Positions 53,693 through 63,526 of a DNA stretch of 64,000 bases are shown here, piece after piece; the stretch's first letter is position 1, and each line of letters opens with the position of its first letter. The notes beneath the pieces were generated by a model. The model did no database searches and had not been told where the DNA came from. It was given only the letters and a program-made list of their open reading frames with translations. Source of the DNA: Crocinitomix catalasitica ATCC 23190 (GTDB taxonomy: Bacteria; Bacteroidota; Bacteroidia; Flavobacteriales_D; Crocinitomicaceae); the NCBI RefSeq assembly GCF_000621625.1, contig NZ_JHXV01000012.1, positions 1 to 64,000 on the forward strand, read 5' to 3'. The translations under genes and the position numbers were made by a program.

Positions 53693-54634
53693 ATGAAATT
53701 TGTTTTGTTCTTCGTTTTATTTGGTTCGATCAATCTAATTGCCCAAGATCCTATTGTCTATAATTTGGAATGGCATGAAGAATATAATGGCGGAAAGGTG
53801 CATCATCTTATTTCTTTATCCGACCAATATCGACTCAGTGATCACGAAGATTCTTCGGCTGTTCCGACTGACATCATCCGTCCTGAAGAAGGTCCAGCAC
53901 CCAACTCATTCAAGTTGAAAGGAATTTATCGAAAACGCTGTTTGAATGCTTTAAACATATCTGAAAATGATGTCGTTTATGTCTATGATTATGCGCAAGA
54001 TAAATTGCTTCGTTTTTATGTGAGAGGATTAGAATTAGCTGCAGTGCTGAGCCACTATTCGAGTGTCGATTACCAGTATCTTTCGCAACGCGATTACAGA
54101 ATAGGTTTTAAAATAAACCCGAAATATTTGACTGGTTTTAAGCCTTATTATACACATGTTTTAGTGGCCATTGGAAAGACCAATCCATTCACGCGAGGAA
54201 AAATGGAAGCCATCAAATGGAAGAAAATTGACAATAATAAATTCCCTACTGAAACCACTTTAATGAACGAAATTAAATATGTAGAAAAATGTATACCTAT
54301 GGAGACCTATCAATTCGAATTGGACGATATGACCATTTATTTACAAAATATTGGGCTAAACGGAAATTTAAATGGTAGACATATTGCTATCGTCAAATCG
54401 AATGAAATAATAACCGAATTTTATTTTAGAGGCTCTGAGGGAGGTTCTCCATCACCATTAAATGGAATTCATCCAGATTACGGCCCCTACGTCTATCAAT
54501 TTGCGGGGCAATTATTTAAAGATAACCCACCTATGATTTTAGGATTTATGTCTCACTCTTTTGGATGTTCTGGAATTCATTCTATAGAAAAAGAATCACA
54601 CAGTATTTATATCAATTGTGACAACCGACATTAA
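53693..54634 (+). CDS. Secreted hypothetical protein
   Basis: A 313-residue protein with a signal peptide (MKFVLFFVLFGSINLIAQ). The mature part is mixed and Tyr-rich, with phrases like NIGLNGNLNGRHIAIVKSNE and GFMSHSFGCSGIHSIE near the end. I recognise no domain. It stands alone on the plus strand and is convergent with a lipoprotein gene 20 bp away. Confidence 0.7.
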   Translation: MKFVLFFVLFGSINLIAQDPIVYNLEWHEEYNGGKVHHLISLSDQYRLSDHEDSSAVPTDIIRPEEGPAPNSFKLKGIYRKRCLNALNISENDVVYVYDYAQDKLLRFYVRGLELAAVLSHYSSVDYQYLSQRDYRIGFKINPKYLTGFKPYYTHVLVAIGKTNPFTRGKMEAIKWKKIDNNKFPTETTLMNEIKYVEKCIPMETYQFELDDMTIYLQNIGLNGNLNGRHIAIVKSNEIITEFYFRGSEGGSPSPLNGIHPDYGPYVYQFAGQLFKDNPPMILGFMSHSFGCSGIHSIEKESHSIYINCDNRH

Positions 54635-54653
54635 TAATAGATTCAAACTAAAT

Positions 54654-55133
54654 TCACTCAAATTCCGGCATATCTAAAAGGAATAATTCGACCAGTTTTT
54701 CTTTATAATAAGGAGCATCTCCTTCTCCAGCCTCAGCATATTGACCAATTTTCCATTTCACCAAATAAACCTCCGTCGGAACAAAAGGATCAGATTCTTC
54801 ATTGGCATGAATAGTAACTTCGACTCCTTTTCTATTTTTAAATACCAAAAAAGAATAGTCATAATCAGTATTAAATTCTATCATTTTTAAAGTATCCGTA
54901 TATATTTCATCGGCATACCAATCTGATTTTTCGGGATGCAATTGCGAAGAGAAGTTTTCAATTTTCTCGCCTTTATTTTCTTCAATTACTGCTACATCCT
55001 CCTTCACAGCCGAATCTATTACTTCGACGATAATTTGACTCTGTAACTCCTCTTCAATTGGGACATTTTTTTCAGATCCGTCAGTACAACTAAATAATAA
55101 GAGTCCTAAAATATAGATGATGGAATGCTTCAT
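54654..55133 (-). CDS. Hypothetical lipoprotein
   Basis: A 159-residue product with a lipoprotein signal (MKHSIIYILGLLLFSCTD, lipobox LFSC, Cys16). A long acidic linker follows, then a beta-rich segment (TLKMIEFNTDYDYSFLVFKN). No family is recognised. It follows the aldehyde dehydrogenase gene by 42 bp on the same strand and could share its transcript. Confidence 0.7.
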   Translation of the reverse strand: MKHSIIYILGLLLFSCTDGSEKNVPIEEELQSQIIVEVIDSAVKEDVAVIEENKGEKIENFSSQLHPEKSDWYADEIYTDTLKMIEFNTDYDYSFLVFKNRKGVEVTIHANEESDPFVPTEVYLVKWKIGQYAEAGEGDAPYYKEKLVELFLLDMPEFE

Positions 55134-55174
55134 TTTTCTATTTAAAATTTAAACAATATAAGTTTCAAGCTAAA

Positions 55175-56551
55175 TTAAAGAATTTTATTCAAGAGTTTAA
55201 AATATTTGAACGGCACATACTTTAAAGGTAGATCAATCCAAGTTGGTGTTATAACGACCCCTCTTTGGTTACTGAAAGCCGAAAAACTTCCCTTACCGTG
55301 GTATTTACCCATGCCACTATTACCAACACCTCCAAAAGGCAATTTATGATTCCCAATATGCATTAATGTATCATTGACACATGCACCTCCGGAGGTTGTT
55401 TTATACAGCACATTTTTAGCGTTATCATTCTTCCCAAAATAATAGAAAGCCAACGGTTTTTCGTGCGAATTGATATAATTTATTGGTTCTTCAATCTTGT
55501 CAAAAGTCATAACAGGAAGAATAGGTCCGAAAATCTCACCTTGCATGACTTTAAAATGTGGAGAAACATGATCAATAATAGTTGGCGTTATGAACCTTTC
55601 TTCGGCATCAAATTCCCCACCTAATACTATTTCGCCTTCATGTAATAAGCCGATCAATCGTTCAAAAGCGCGGTCGTTAACAATACGCGGATAGAAACGA
55701 CTTTCTTTTATATTCTCACCATACATTAAAACAATTTGCTTCTTGATTTCTTGAATCAGTTGGTCTTTTATGGAGCTGTGTGCAAATAAATAATCTGGCG
55801 CAATACAAGTTTGTCCAGCATTGATTAACTTGCCCCAAACAATGCGTTTCGCTGCAACTTCAAGGTTGGCATCTGCATCCACAATACAAGGACTTTTACC
55901 ACCCAATTCTAAAATTACAGGTGTCAAAAATTCGGCTGCTGCTTTCATCACGACTTTCCCAACTGTTGGACTGCCTGTGAAGAACATAATATCAAAATGC
56001 TGGGCAAATAATCTGGTATTGGTGTCTCTACCACCCTGAACCAATGAAACATACTGCTCATCGAAGTTTTCAGCGATCATCTTCTCCATCAATTTAGCGA
56101 TAGTTGGCGTATCAGGTGAAGGTTTTAAAATACTACAGCAACCTGCAGAAATTGCGCCAACCAAAGGATTCATTAATAATTGAAAGGGATAATTCCACGG
56201 TGCCACAATTAAGACAACACCTAAAGGCTCACTTATTATTCTACTTTTAGAGGGCATTAACTGAAGTGGAGTTGAAACTCTTTCCGGTCGTGCCCATTTT
56301 TTTAAATGTTTAATGTGATAGTCGATTTCCCCCAATACAATACTCGTCTCAGTGATATATGCCTCTTCCGACGACTTATGCAAATCTTGCCATAAAGCTT
56401 TCTCAATTTCTTCTTTATTTTGAAGAATGACCTTTTTTAATTTTTGCAATTGTTTCAAACGAAAAGGAATGTCCTTTGTTTGGTGGGTTGCAAAAAATTG
56501 GCGTTGCTTGGTATGAAGTTGAATGATACTCTTTTCGTCTGTTTCTTTCAT
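55175..56551 (-). CDS. Aldehyde dehydrogenase (class 3-like)
   Basis: A 458-residue NAD(P)-dependent dehydrogenase of the short class 3/fatty-aldehyde type. Glu215 sits in LELGGKSPC, and the nucleophile Cys249 in NAGQTCIAPDY. The NAD region is VLIVAPWNYPFQLLMNPLVG with FFTGSPTVGK. It oxidises aldehydes to acids; long-chain or aromatic aldehydes are usual for this class. A hydrophobic C-terminal end could bring it to membranes. No partner gene is adjacent. Confidence 0.93.
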   Translation of the reverse strand: MKETDEKSIIQLHTKQRQFFATHQTKDIPFRLKQLQKLKKVILQNKEEIEKALWQDLHKSSEEAYITETSIVLGEIDYHIKHLKKWARPERVSTPLQLMPSKSRIISEPLGVVLIVAPWNYPFQLLMNPLVGAISAGCCSILKPSPDTPTIAKLMEKMIAENFDEQYVSLVQGGRDTNTRLFAQHFDIMFFTGSPTVGKVVMKAAAEFLTPVILELGGKSPCIVDADANLEVAAKRIVWGKLINAGQTCIAPDYLFAHSSIKDQLIQEIKKQIVLMYGENIKESRFYPRIVNDRAFERLIGLLHEGEIVLGGEFDAEERFITPTIIDHVSPHFKVMQGEIFGPILPVMTFDKIEEPINYINSHEKPLAFYYFGKNDNAKNVLYKTTSGGACVNDTLMHIGNHKLPFGGVGNSGMGKYHGKGSFSAFSNQRGVVITPTWIDLPLKYVPFKYFKLLNKIL

Positions 56552-56679
56552 TTCCTTTGATTTATGGGGTACTTTTTCAAGCGAACGAATAAATACGAAC
56601 GCGTTTAGGGTACTGTCAAAGGTAAGCTTTCTAAGCTATTCTATAAAGATAAATAGAGGAAACAAATGATCTTATTGAC

Positions 56680-57789
56680 TTAAAACATTGTCAAACAAAA
56701 ACCTAATAAAGCACCACCAATCACAATAAATGCACTGTTCATTTTCTTGAAGACAAATACGGCAACAATACTAGCAACAGCGATTAAAATAGTACGCCAA
56801 TCCGTCAAAGTATCTTTCCCCATTTCTATACAAACCGCAATTATAACGGCCACCGCTGCAATGTTGACAGCGTCTAAAAAAGCGCCTATTGTTTTAGATT
56901 TTCGCATTTTTGGAATCAATGGATTTAGGATTGCGACGAAAATAAATGAGGGTAAGAAAATGCCAATAGTCGCAGCCAATGCGCCCCAAAATCCATTTAA
57001 TTGCCAACCAATGAAGGTCGCTGTAGATAAAACAGGACCTGGAGTAAACTGTCCTATGGCCACCGCATCAATCAATTCTTGCCGGGTTAATAAGCCCGTT
57101 GCAACAAGTTCTGCATCTAAATAGGCAAAGAGTACATAACCACTTCCATATAACAATGCTCCTACTTTAAAGAAGATCCATAGTGTTTTTAAACTGCTAA
57201 CTGAGACCGTTAAATTCAATAATATCAGCGGTGTAAAACTATTTAAACTCCCTTTTTTTTGTTTGATGAAATACCAAATCAAGCCCAAAATTCCACAAGA
57301 AAATAAGGCGATAATCTCATGTACGCCCAATAAACATGCAAATAAAGTTAATGCACCTAAAATGCCCAATTCGACATTCTTTAATGCTTTTTTACCCAGT
57401 CGGTAAACCGCTCCTAAAATAATCGCGATAACAGCTGGTTTGATACCATAAATAAAAGGTTCAACTGCCGGTAACTCGCCATATTTCTCATATAGCCAAG
57501 CTAAAACCATTGTAATAACAACTGCAGGAAAAACAAAACAAGCTCCTGCTACAATCAAACCTTTCCAACCTGCTCGCTCATGCCCACAATGCATGGTCAT
57601 TTCGGTCGAATTCGGTCCTGGAATTAAGTTGGTAGCACCAACTAAATCTAGAAAATGCTGATGTGTCATCCACTTTCTTTTTTTGACCACCTCGTCCTCC
57701 ATCATTGCAATGTGCGCAGCTGGACCACCGAATGCTATACTTCCCAATTTGAAAAAAAGTAAAGCGACTTCTTTTAAGTTTTTACCCAT
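56680..57789 (-). CDS. chrA: Chromate transporter (ChrA family)
   Basis: A 369-residue double-domain CHR protein with about ten membrane helices. Each half has the family pattern: FKLGSIAFGGPAAHIAMMED and LVGATNLIPGPNSTEMTMHCGHE-type loops in the first, then FFKVGALLYGSGYVLFAYLD and VAIGQFTPGPVLSTATFIGW in the second. It may export chromate or another oxyanion. An AraC-type regulator lies 134 bp upstream on the same strand and could control it, though this is context only. Confidence 0.9.
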   Translation of the reverse strand: MGKNLKEVALLFFKLGSIAFGGPAAHIAMMEDEVVKKRKWMTHQHFLDLVGATNLIPGPNSTEMTMHCGHERAGWKGLIVAGACFVFPAVVITMVLAWLYEKYGELPAVEPFIYGIKPAVIAIILGAVYRLGKKALKNVELGILGALTLFACLLGVHEIIALFSCGILGLIWYFIKQKKGSLNSFTPLILLNLTVSVSSLKTLWIFFKVGALLYGSGYVLFAYLDAELVATGLLTRQELIDAVAIGQFTPGPVLSTATFIGWQLNGFWGALAATIGIFLPSFIFVAILNPLIPKMRKSKTIGAFLDAVNIAAVAVIIAVCIEMGKDTLTDWRTILIAVASIVAVFVFKKMNSAFIVIGGALLGFCLTMF

Positions 57790-57922
57790 GATTAATGAAC
57801 TGTTTAAATTCTATTTTGCTGTTTTTTCTAAAAAATTAACCATTTCAGAGGTTGAATTATTTTTTGCACAAAATTATACAACAATCAGCTAAATAAATGG
57901 TCTATTTGAAAAAAGAATGGTC

Positions 57923-58741
57923 TTAACTATTACTCTTCCGATATCCAATAGGAGTCTCACCGACTTGTCGTTTGAAATATTTTGTAAAATGTGAATGGTC
58001 CTTAAATTCAAGTCTGGTTGATATTTCGCTCACTGTGAAATCTGTATACGAGAGCAATCGTTTCGCATCACGAATAATATGTTCCGCTATGGTTTCTGAT
58101 GCAGAACTCCCGCCCTCTTTCCTACAAATAGCATTTAAATTTTGTGGTGTTGTATTTAATATTTCAGCATAATACATCACTTTATTGGTCAATTTATTCT
58201 CTTTACTGAGTAATTCTATAAATTTTTGATAGATCGAGTTGGTTCCTAATTTATTAGAATCGGCCGTTGCAGCTTCGCGTAATTTCCCCAATAATGCCTT
58301 TAGGAGTCCTTCAATAACGGGCTTATTCGAACCTTGATCTCTTTGATTTTCGCTCAATAATAAATGAAAGATTTCGACTGCGGTATTGTCTTTTGGAAAC
58401 AAGCAAGTATATGCGCTCAATTCAGCTATGAGTCGTTTGATATCTTGATCTAATGTTCCTTCAATAAAAGATTTTTTAATGATCAAAACAAAACCTTCAG
58501 GTTTTGTTTTGATGTCCCAGAAATGGACCTGTTCTTTGCGAATATTAAAAATTATTGGAGGCTTTATTTCATAAGCTTTAGTATCTATAGTATGCTCACC
58601 ACTTCCAGCAGTCAAATAAATTATTTCAAAATAATTATTGTGTTTATGTGGAACAGTTTTACGGATATGTTGTCTGAATGGTGCAATTTTGAGTCCCTCA
58701 GTCTGCTTTGTTTTATCCTTTATTTCGAGTGGTGATTTCAT
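57923..58741 (-). CDS. AraC-family transcriptional regulator
   Basis: A 272-residue regulator. The N-terminal part is a cupin-type ligand domain (HIRKTVPHKHNNYFEIIYLT, GEHTIDTKAYEI). Two helix-turn-helix units form the C-terminal 100 residues, with LNTTPQNLNAICRKEGGSSA and TDFTVSEISTRLEFKDHSHF followed by TKYFKRQVGETPIGYR. The effector is unknown. It is followed by the chromate transporter gene after 134 bp, which makes that gene a candidate target. Confidence 0.92.
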   Translation of the reverse strand: MKSPLEIKDKTKQTEGLKIAPFRQHIRKTVPHKHNNYFEIIYLTAGSGEHTIDTKAYEIKPPIIFNIRKEQVHFWDIKTKPEGFVLIIKKSFIEGTLDQDIKRLIAELSAYTCLFPKDNTAVEIFHLLLSENQRDQGSNKPVIEGLLKALLGKLREAATADSNKLGTNSIYQKFIELLSKENKLTNKVMYYAEILNTTPQNLNAICRKEGGSSASETIAEHIIRDAKRLLSYTDFTVSEISTRLEFKDHSHFTKYFKRQVGETPIGYRKSNS

Positions 58742-58759
58742 TTATACCCTTTGATTGAT

Positions 58760-59830
58760 TCAACTGTATTTTTTAACCCACTCCTGTTCAACTTTTGTGA
58801 GTTGATTGACATCAGGAAAATAATGCTCATTCGGTATATACCAATCCATTTTTTCAAAATATTTTTGCAATTCAGGGTTCTTAAAAACATACCCACGACG
58901 TGCAAAAGGCAAGTTTCTCAATGCTCTTTTTTCAAAATCAGTAGTCGGTTCTGGAATTCGATGCTGATAATAATAAGAAAAGGGTAAATCTTTCGTCTTC
59001 TCTTCTTCCCAATTGCAATAAGATGATGTAACGAACAATTCTCCACTTGGTTTAAAGTTCTTCTTCTGGAAGATCAAAGTTCCTTTTTGGATGTGAAATC
59101 GGGTTTCTTTTTCATCTAATATTAACACGTTTTTTGACTTACCTATTCCATTGATTAACCAATCGTTTTTATCTGAAAAGAAGGTTTGAGCAATTGTAAA
59201 TGTTTCGAATTCACCATTGTCAATAATCAATGTAAAATCATCAATTTGTTTATTCCCCCATCTATTTGCAGCAGTTAAAACATATTCGAAATTATAATTA
59301 TAACAGATACCGCCTGAAACATTATAATTATAGGTATGCTTCACCTTATTTAGTCCTTTTTTAAATTTCATTTGAAAATGATAGACATAATAAAACTCCA
59401 CATAATTCCCATCTGTACTTCCTTTAAACTTATCAAAATCAATTGATTTTATTGCTCCATTTTCTGCGTAAAGTTCATCACTAACATAAGCAATATCGTA
59501 GCTTAAAATTTCATCATTAGATTGCACTGTAAAATCATGCATGAATGGATGTTTACCGTTCTTCATAGCACCATCAACATCTCCTGTTGGTGAAATGGCT
59601 TCAAAACCAACTGTCAGTATTTTCTCTTCACCAGGATTAAAAAACTCGTAATAGACCGTGACTTCAATCATTTGATTACGGACTTTTTTTAGTGTAAGAA
59701 TCTCTTTTTGAACGGCTATTTCAGTTTCGAAAATGGGAATTAATTGATTTCCTTTCGCGTAAAAAACGCCATCATTTGCAAAAGAATAAGTTCCTAATGC
59801 AAGACTAAATAATAGGAAGATGTATTTCAT
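58760..59830 (-). CDS. Secreted YARHG domain protein
   Basis: A 356-residue protein with a signal peptide (MKYIFLLFSLALGTYSFA). The body is beta-rich (VTVYYEFFNPGEEKILTVGF) and the last 55 residues are a YARHG domain, FARRGYVFKNPELQKYFEKM followed by DWYIPN. YARHG domains are extracellular modules found in Bacteroidota and some Firmicutes; no ligand is known. It starts 24 bp after the preceding 59855-60277 gene and probably shares a transcript with it. Confidence 0.8.
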   Translation of the reverse strand: MKYIFLLFSLALGTYSFANDGVFYAKGNQLIPIFETEIAVQKEILTLKKVRNQMIEVTVYYEFFNPGEEKILTVGFEAISPTGDVDGAMKNGKHPFMHDFTVQSNDEILSYDIAYVSDELYAENGAIKSIDFDKFKGSTDGNYVEFYYVYHFQMKFKKGLNKVKHTYNYNVSGGICYNYNFEYVLTAANRWGNKQIDDFTLIIDNGEFETFTIAQTFFSDKNDWLINGIGKSKNVLILDEKETRFHIQKGTLIFQKKNFKPSGELFVTSSYCNWEEEKTKDLPFSYYYQHRIPEPTTDFEKRALRNLPFARRGYVFKNPELQKYFEKMDWYIPNEHYFPDVNQLTKVEQEWVKKYS

Positions 59831-59854
59831 ATGCTTATTTTAAGATTGATTGGA

Positions 59855-60277
59855 TTAACTAAGCCCTTCAATTAACGCTTCTATTTCTAATTTTAATTGT
59901 AGTCGATCATAGGACAAAACTTCCGTAATTTCATCTTCCAAATCTAGTAATTCGATTGATTTTGTGAAATAAAGCATTGCCTTTGGCTTATCATTGCCAG
60001 CAGCGTCCTCTCCTATTTCCTTGAGATATTTGGCTAGCGTTTCAAAATGACCACTTGCCAATCGACGGTCTTCTAAGTATTTTTTCAGAGCCGGTTTAGA
60101 CAAAGTAATCAAATCATGGATTGACAGGTCCAATTCAGATTTTAATTGCTCATTCGAGACAATTATACCTTCACTCCCTTTGCCTATAGACTTGAGTTTT
60201 AGAAAATCTGATAGCATTTTGCCCAGTACTTTTCCTAATTGCTCTATTTGATCTTTGATGATATCTCTTTGCTCCAT
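59855..60277 (-). CDS. Hypothetical helical protein (DUF6483-like)
   Basis: A 140-residue, all-helical cytosolic protein (RDIIKDQIEQLGKVLGKMLS, AMLYFTKSIELLDLEDE). It resembles the small DUF6483-type helical proteins, but the match is from memory and weak. It is the first gene of a pair with the YARHG gene, 24 bp downstream. Function unknown. Confidence 0.55.
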   Translation of the reverse strand: MEQRDIIKDQIEQLGKVLGKMLSDFLKLKSIGKGSEGIIVSNEQLKSELDLSIHDLITLSKPALKKYLEDRRLASGHFETLAKYLKEIGEDAAGNDKPKAMLYFTKSIELLDLEDEITEVLSYDRLQLKLEIEALIEGLS

Positions 60278-60439
60278 TGGATACGAAGATACAACTTCAG
60301 CATTTAAAACAACTTCCCTTTAAGCCTAATATTCTGCCATTGTTACTTGGGGGGTCGATTAAATATCATCTTAAAAAATAAATCTGGAGTGCAGTAAATG
60401 AGAGTTTTGTGTATTTTTAGCTAACCATTAATACGGATT

Positions 60440-61852
60440 ATGGAAAAGAACATGACCTATACAAAAATTTCTGAGCTCCCCAGTCCAAAAGGACATCTAA
60501 TTCTTGGACATTTACCACAATTTAATACGGAGAGTAAACATTTGGTGCTTGAACGTTGGGTGGAAGAATGCGGCGATCTATTCAAAATTAACTTTGTTGG
60601 AAAACCATTTATTGTCTCTGCGAATCACGAAATGAATGAACAGATTTTAAGGATGCGTCCAGAAGTTTTTAGGCGATTTAATAAAATCACTGAAATTCTT
60701 GAAGAAATGGGTATTCTTGGGGTTTTTAATGCGGAAGGTAAAGTTTGGGAAAAACATCGAAAACCGACCTCTGAAGCGTTAAATTTGAAGAATGTTCGGT
60801 CTTTTTATCCAATTATCGCTCAAAAAACAGAAAATCTAATCAAAAAATGGATTGGTTTTGCTGACCAAAAAGAGACTTTAGATGTACAGAAGGAATTGAT
60901 GAAATATACTGTCGATATTACTACTGCGATTGCTTTTGGGTATGAAATGGATACGATCAATAATAAGTCGGATCAATTTCAACGAGATTTAGAACATATA
61001 TTTCCCATGATCAACGAACGAATTACTGCTCCTCTTCCAACTTGGCGCTGGATTAAGCGTTCGAAGGATAAAAAATTGGATGCAGCACTCAAATCGATTG
61101 AAACAATCATTTATAAATTTATTGATGAGGCGAAAACCCGTTTGGCAAACGATTCGAACAGGAAAGAAAATCCTAGTAATTTTTTAGAGGCTTTGCTGGT
61201 GGAGCAAGAAATAGCTGATAAATTCTCGGACAAAGAAATATTTGGTAATGTATTCTCAATGCTGCTGGCTGGTGAGGATACCACCTCGAATTCGATTGCA
61301 TGGGCTATTTATTATTTGGCACAAAATCCAGAAATTGTATCAAAAGTTCGTTCGGAAGCTAACGCGGTTTATGCAGATCAATTAACTCCTTCAACGGATA
61401 AAGACTTAACCCAATTAAAATATGCCAATGCAGTGGCACAAGAAGCCATTCGAATGAAGCCAGTCTCCCCTAATTTATATATGGAAGCCATTTCAGATGT
61501 GACGATTAATAATTTCTTGATTCCTAAAGGCATGGTCATGATGTTGCAAACAAAAATTGCACAAACAACTGAGGCAAATTTTTCTAATACAGATTCATTT
61601 ATTCCAGAAAGATGGATTCGAGGAGGATGCCCGATGCATGAAAATCACAATCCAGAAACAATTAAAGCGTTTGGTGGTGGACCGCGTTTTTGTCCAGGAA
61701 AGAATTTAGCCATGCATGAAATGACGATTACTATTTCGGCCATTTGCAAACAATTTGATTTCTCCTTAGCTGTTGATCCTAAAGAGATCATCGAACAATT
61801 TGCATTCACAATGTACCCAAAACATTTAAAAGTTAATCTGCAACGAATCTAA
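60440..61852 (+). CDS. Cytochrome P450
   Basis: A 470-residue class I-type P450 without a reductase domain. The I-helix is LAGEDTTSNSIAWAIYYLA, the K-helix EAIRMKPVSP (ExxR) and the haem loop FGGGPRFCPGKNLAMHE with Cys418 as ligand. It hydroxylates an unknown substrate; the style resembles the fatty-acid or CYP110/CYP4-related bacterial groups. No ferredoxin or reductase gene is adjacent, so its electron donor lies elsewhere. It is convergent with the dus gene, 14 bp away. Confidence 0.93.
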   Translation: MEKNMTYTKISELPSPKGHLILGHLPQFNTESKHLVLERWVEECGDLFKINFVGKPFIVSANHEMNEQILRMRPEVFRRFNKITEILEEMGILGVFNAEGKVWEKHRKPTSEALNLKNVRSFYPIIAQKTENLIKKWIGFADQKETLDVQKELMKYTVDITTAIAFGYEMDTINNKSDQFQRDLEHIFPMINERITAPLPTWRWIKRSKDKKLDAALKSIETIIYKFIDEAKTRLANDSNRKENPSNFLEALLVEQEIADKFSDKEIFGNVFSMLLAGEDTTSNSIAWAIYYLAQNPEIVSKVRSEANAVYADQLTPSTDKDLTQLKYANAVAQEAIRMKPVSPNLYMEAISDVTINNFLIPKGMVMMLQTKIAQTTEANFSNTDSFIPERWIRGGCPMHENHNPETIKAFGGGPRFCPGKNLAMHEMTITISAICKQFDFSLAVDPKEIIEQFAFTMYPKHLKVNLQRI

Positions 61853-61865
61853 AAGCGCGTTTGTA

Positions 61866-62831
61866 TTAAAGGCCGAGTTGGATGCGTGTTTCTGAATTAA
61901 TAATTTCTCGAACGGCATGCTGATATTTAGTAGGATTCGAAGCCTTTTTGATCGCTTTAAATGTTTTTTGCGGATTGGAAGTTGATTGTGAAAAATATTC
62001 CCAAAAACCTTGCATTTTCATCTTTATTGGAGTTGGTCCTGATAAAAACTCATCATATTGTCGATAGATCGTATCATGAAATTCAGAAAAAATAGCCCAA
62101 CGATTTTCGGGATACACTGTCGTATTATTTTTGATCATACTCGGCAGAAAAGGATCAGCAATTAAACCTCTCCCAATCATAAAATGATCGATACTTGGGA
62201 ATCGTTCTTGAATCGCTCGAAACGCTTCTACACTCGTAATATCACCGTTATAATAGAGTTTATGTTTGGTGCTGCTGATACATTTTTCAAAAGCATCCAA
62301 ATTCACAGCCCCTTTGTATAATTGTTTGCCTATTCGCGCATGAATGGCGATGTTTTTCAATGGATATTGATCTAAAATAGGAAAGGCATCTAGAATTTCT
62401 TCAGCATTTTCATATCCCATTCTCATTTTCATGGAGACAAGGATATCAGTCTCTTTATGGGCTTTATCCAAAACCTCATCAATTCGAGAGGGATTACAAA
62501 TTAGACCCGAGCCCATTCCTGACTTTGTCACCATAGGATAAGGGCAACCAAGGTTCCAATTCAGTTCTTTATACCCAAGACTTTGAACATATTTGGCAAC
62601 GAAAAGAAATTCATCAGGATCGTTGGTAATCACCTGTGGAATGACCTCTAAGGTTGTATTATTTTCGAGTGCTAAATCGCGTTGATAAGCTGGTTTGATC
62701 ACCATTTTACCATTCAATCGAATATAAGGTGCGTAAAAAGTATCTATTCCACCAAAAAAATGATTGAGCGCGTTGCGGAATCTGAAATCAGTAAAACCTT
62801 GTAAAGGTGATGAAAGTAATGTGGCAGCCAT
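61866..62831 (-). CDS. tRNA-dihydrouridine synthase
   Basis: A 321-residue flavoprotein of the Dus family. The FMN-binding start is LLSSPLQGFTDFRFRNAL. The catalytic Cys96 lies in LNWNLGCPYPMVTKSGMGSG. The phosphate loops are ITSVEAFRAI and FMIGRGLIADPFLPS. It reduces uridines in tRNA D-loops. The sequence is nearer to DusC-like enzymes than to DusA or DusB, but the exact position it modifies is unassigned. It follows no operon partner. Confidence 0.92.
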   Translation of the reverse strand: MAATLLSSPLQGFTDFRFRNALNHFFGGIDTFYAPYIRLNGKMVIKPAYQRDLALENNTTLEVIPQVITNDPDEFLFVAKYVQSLGYKELNWNLGCPYPMVTKSGMGSGLICNPSRIDEVLDKAHKETDILVSMKMRMGYENAEEILDAFPILDQYPLKNIAIHARIGKQLYKGAVNLDAFEKCISSTKHKLYYNGDITSVEAFRAIQERFPSIDHFMIGRGLIADPFLPSMIKNNTTVYPENRWAIFSEFHDTIYRQYDEFLSGPTPIKMKMQGFWEYFSQSTSNPQKTFKAIKKASNPTKYQHAVREIINSETRIQLGL

Positions 62832-62927
62832 CTTATTGTTTAGTTGCGCAAAGATAGAATAATTGATTGATGCCAGTTTAAAAGTAAGAAATGAAGATTG
62901 AATTAACTCAAAATGGTCACAACGATT

Positions 62928-63449
62928 TTAGAATGGTGACAATTGAAATTCATAATGTTGGATATCGTTTCCCGGCGTGTAATACTTTACATAAAGTTCA
63001 TCTTTTTGCAATTTGACAATATACCATACTCTTCGCTCAATATCATATTCTTCCAGAATAGTATTGTCTTCAACTTTTATTTCTACAACATGTTCGTTCG
63101 TATAGATTTGCTTTTTCTTTCCGAAAAATTCCCAATCACCTTTCGTTTCAACCTTGAAGACAGCTGTTGGATCAGTTACAGTTGGATCCTCATATATAAA
63201 TTGATTCATTTCGTATCCCCCATCCTTCGTAAATTCAATTGAACCGTTGAGCCATTCTGGTGTGACATCTAATTCATAATTTGAGGTGTCATCAAATACA
63301 ACCAAAGCTTGATCAACTTTCCATTTTTGCGCTAACCTATTTTTTTTCGATTTTAAACTTGGAGCCCCTTCGTCATACTTGGTGCAAGCGCTTTGTGTTG
63401 ATACGATAAGACAAAATAAAAATAGAGGTAAATATTCTAATACTTTCAT
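62928..63449 (-). CDS. Hypothetical lipocalin-like lipoprotein
   Basis: A 173-residue protein with a lipoprotein signal (MKVLEYLPLFLFCLIVSTQSAC, Cys22). The mature part has lipocalin-type strands (KWKVDQALVVFDDTSN, IEFTKDGGYEMNQF, WYIVKLQKDELYVKYYTPG). This lipocalin-like lipoprotein form is common in Bacteroidota, and its ligand is unknown. It follows the next gene upstream by about 77 bp. Confidence 0.75.
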   Translation of the reverse strand: MKVLEYLPLFLFCLIVSTQSACTKYDEGAPSLKSKKNRLAQKWKVDQALVVFDDTSNYELDVTPEWLNGSIEFTKDGGYEMNQFIYEDPTVTDPTAVFKVETKGDWEFFGKKKQIYTNEHVVEIKVEDNTILEEYDIERRVWYIVKLQKDELYVKYYTPGNDIQHYEFQLSPF

Positions 63450-63526
63450 AGTATTAAAACGTTGAATAGAAGAAAATTATTGTTTGCTAATGCTTAAACA
63501 ATATTAAACGTATAATCAAAACAAAA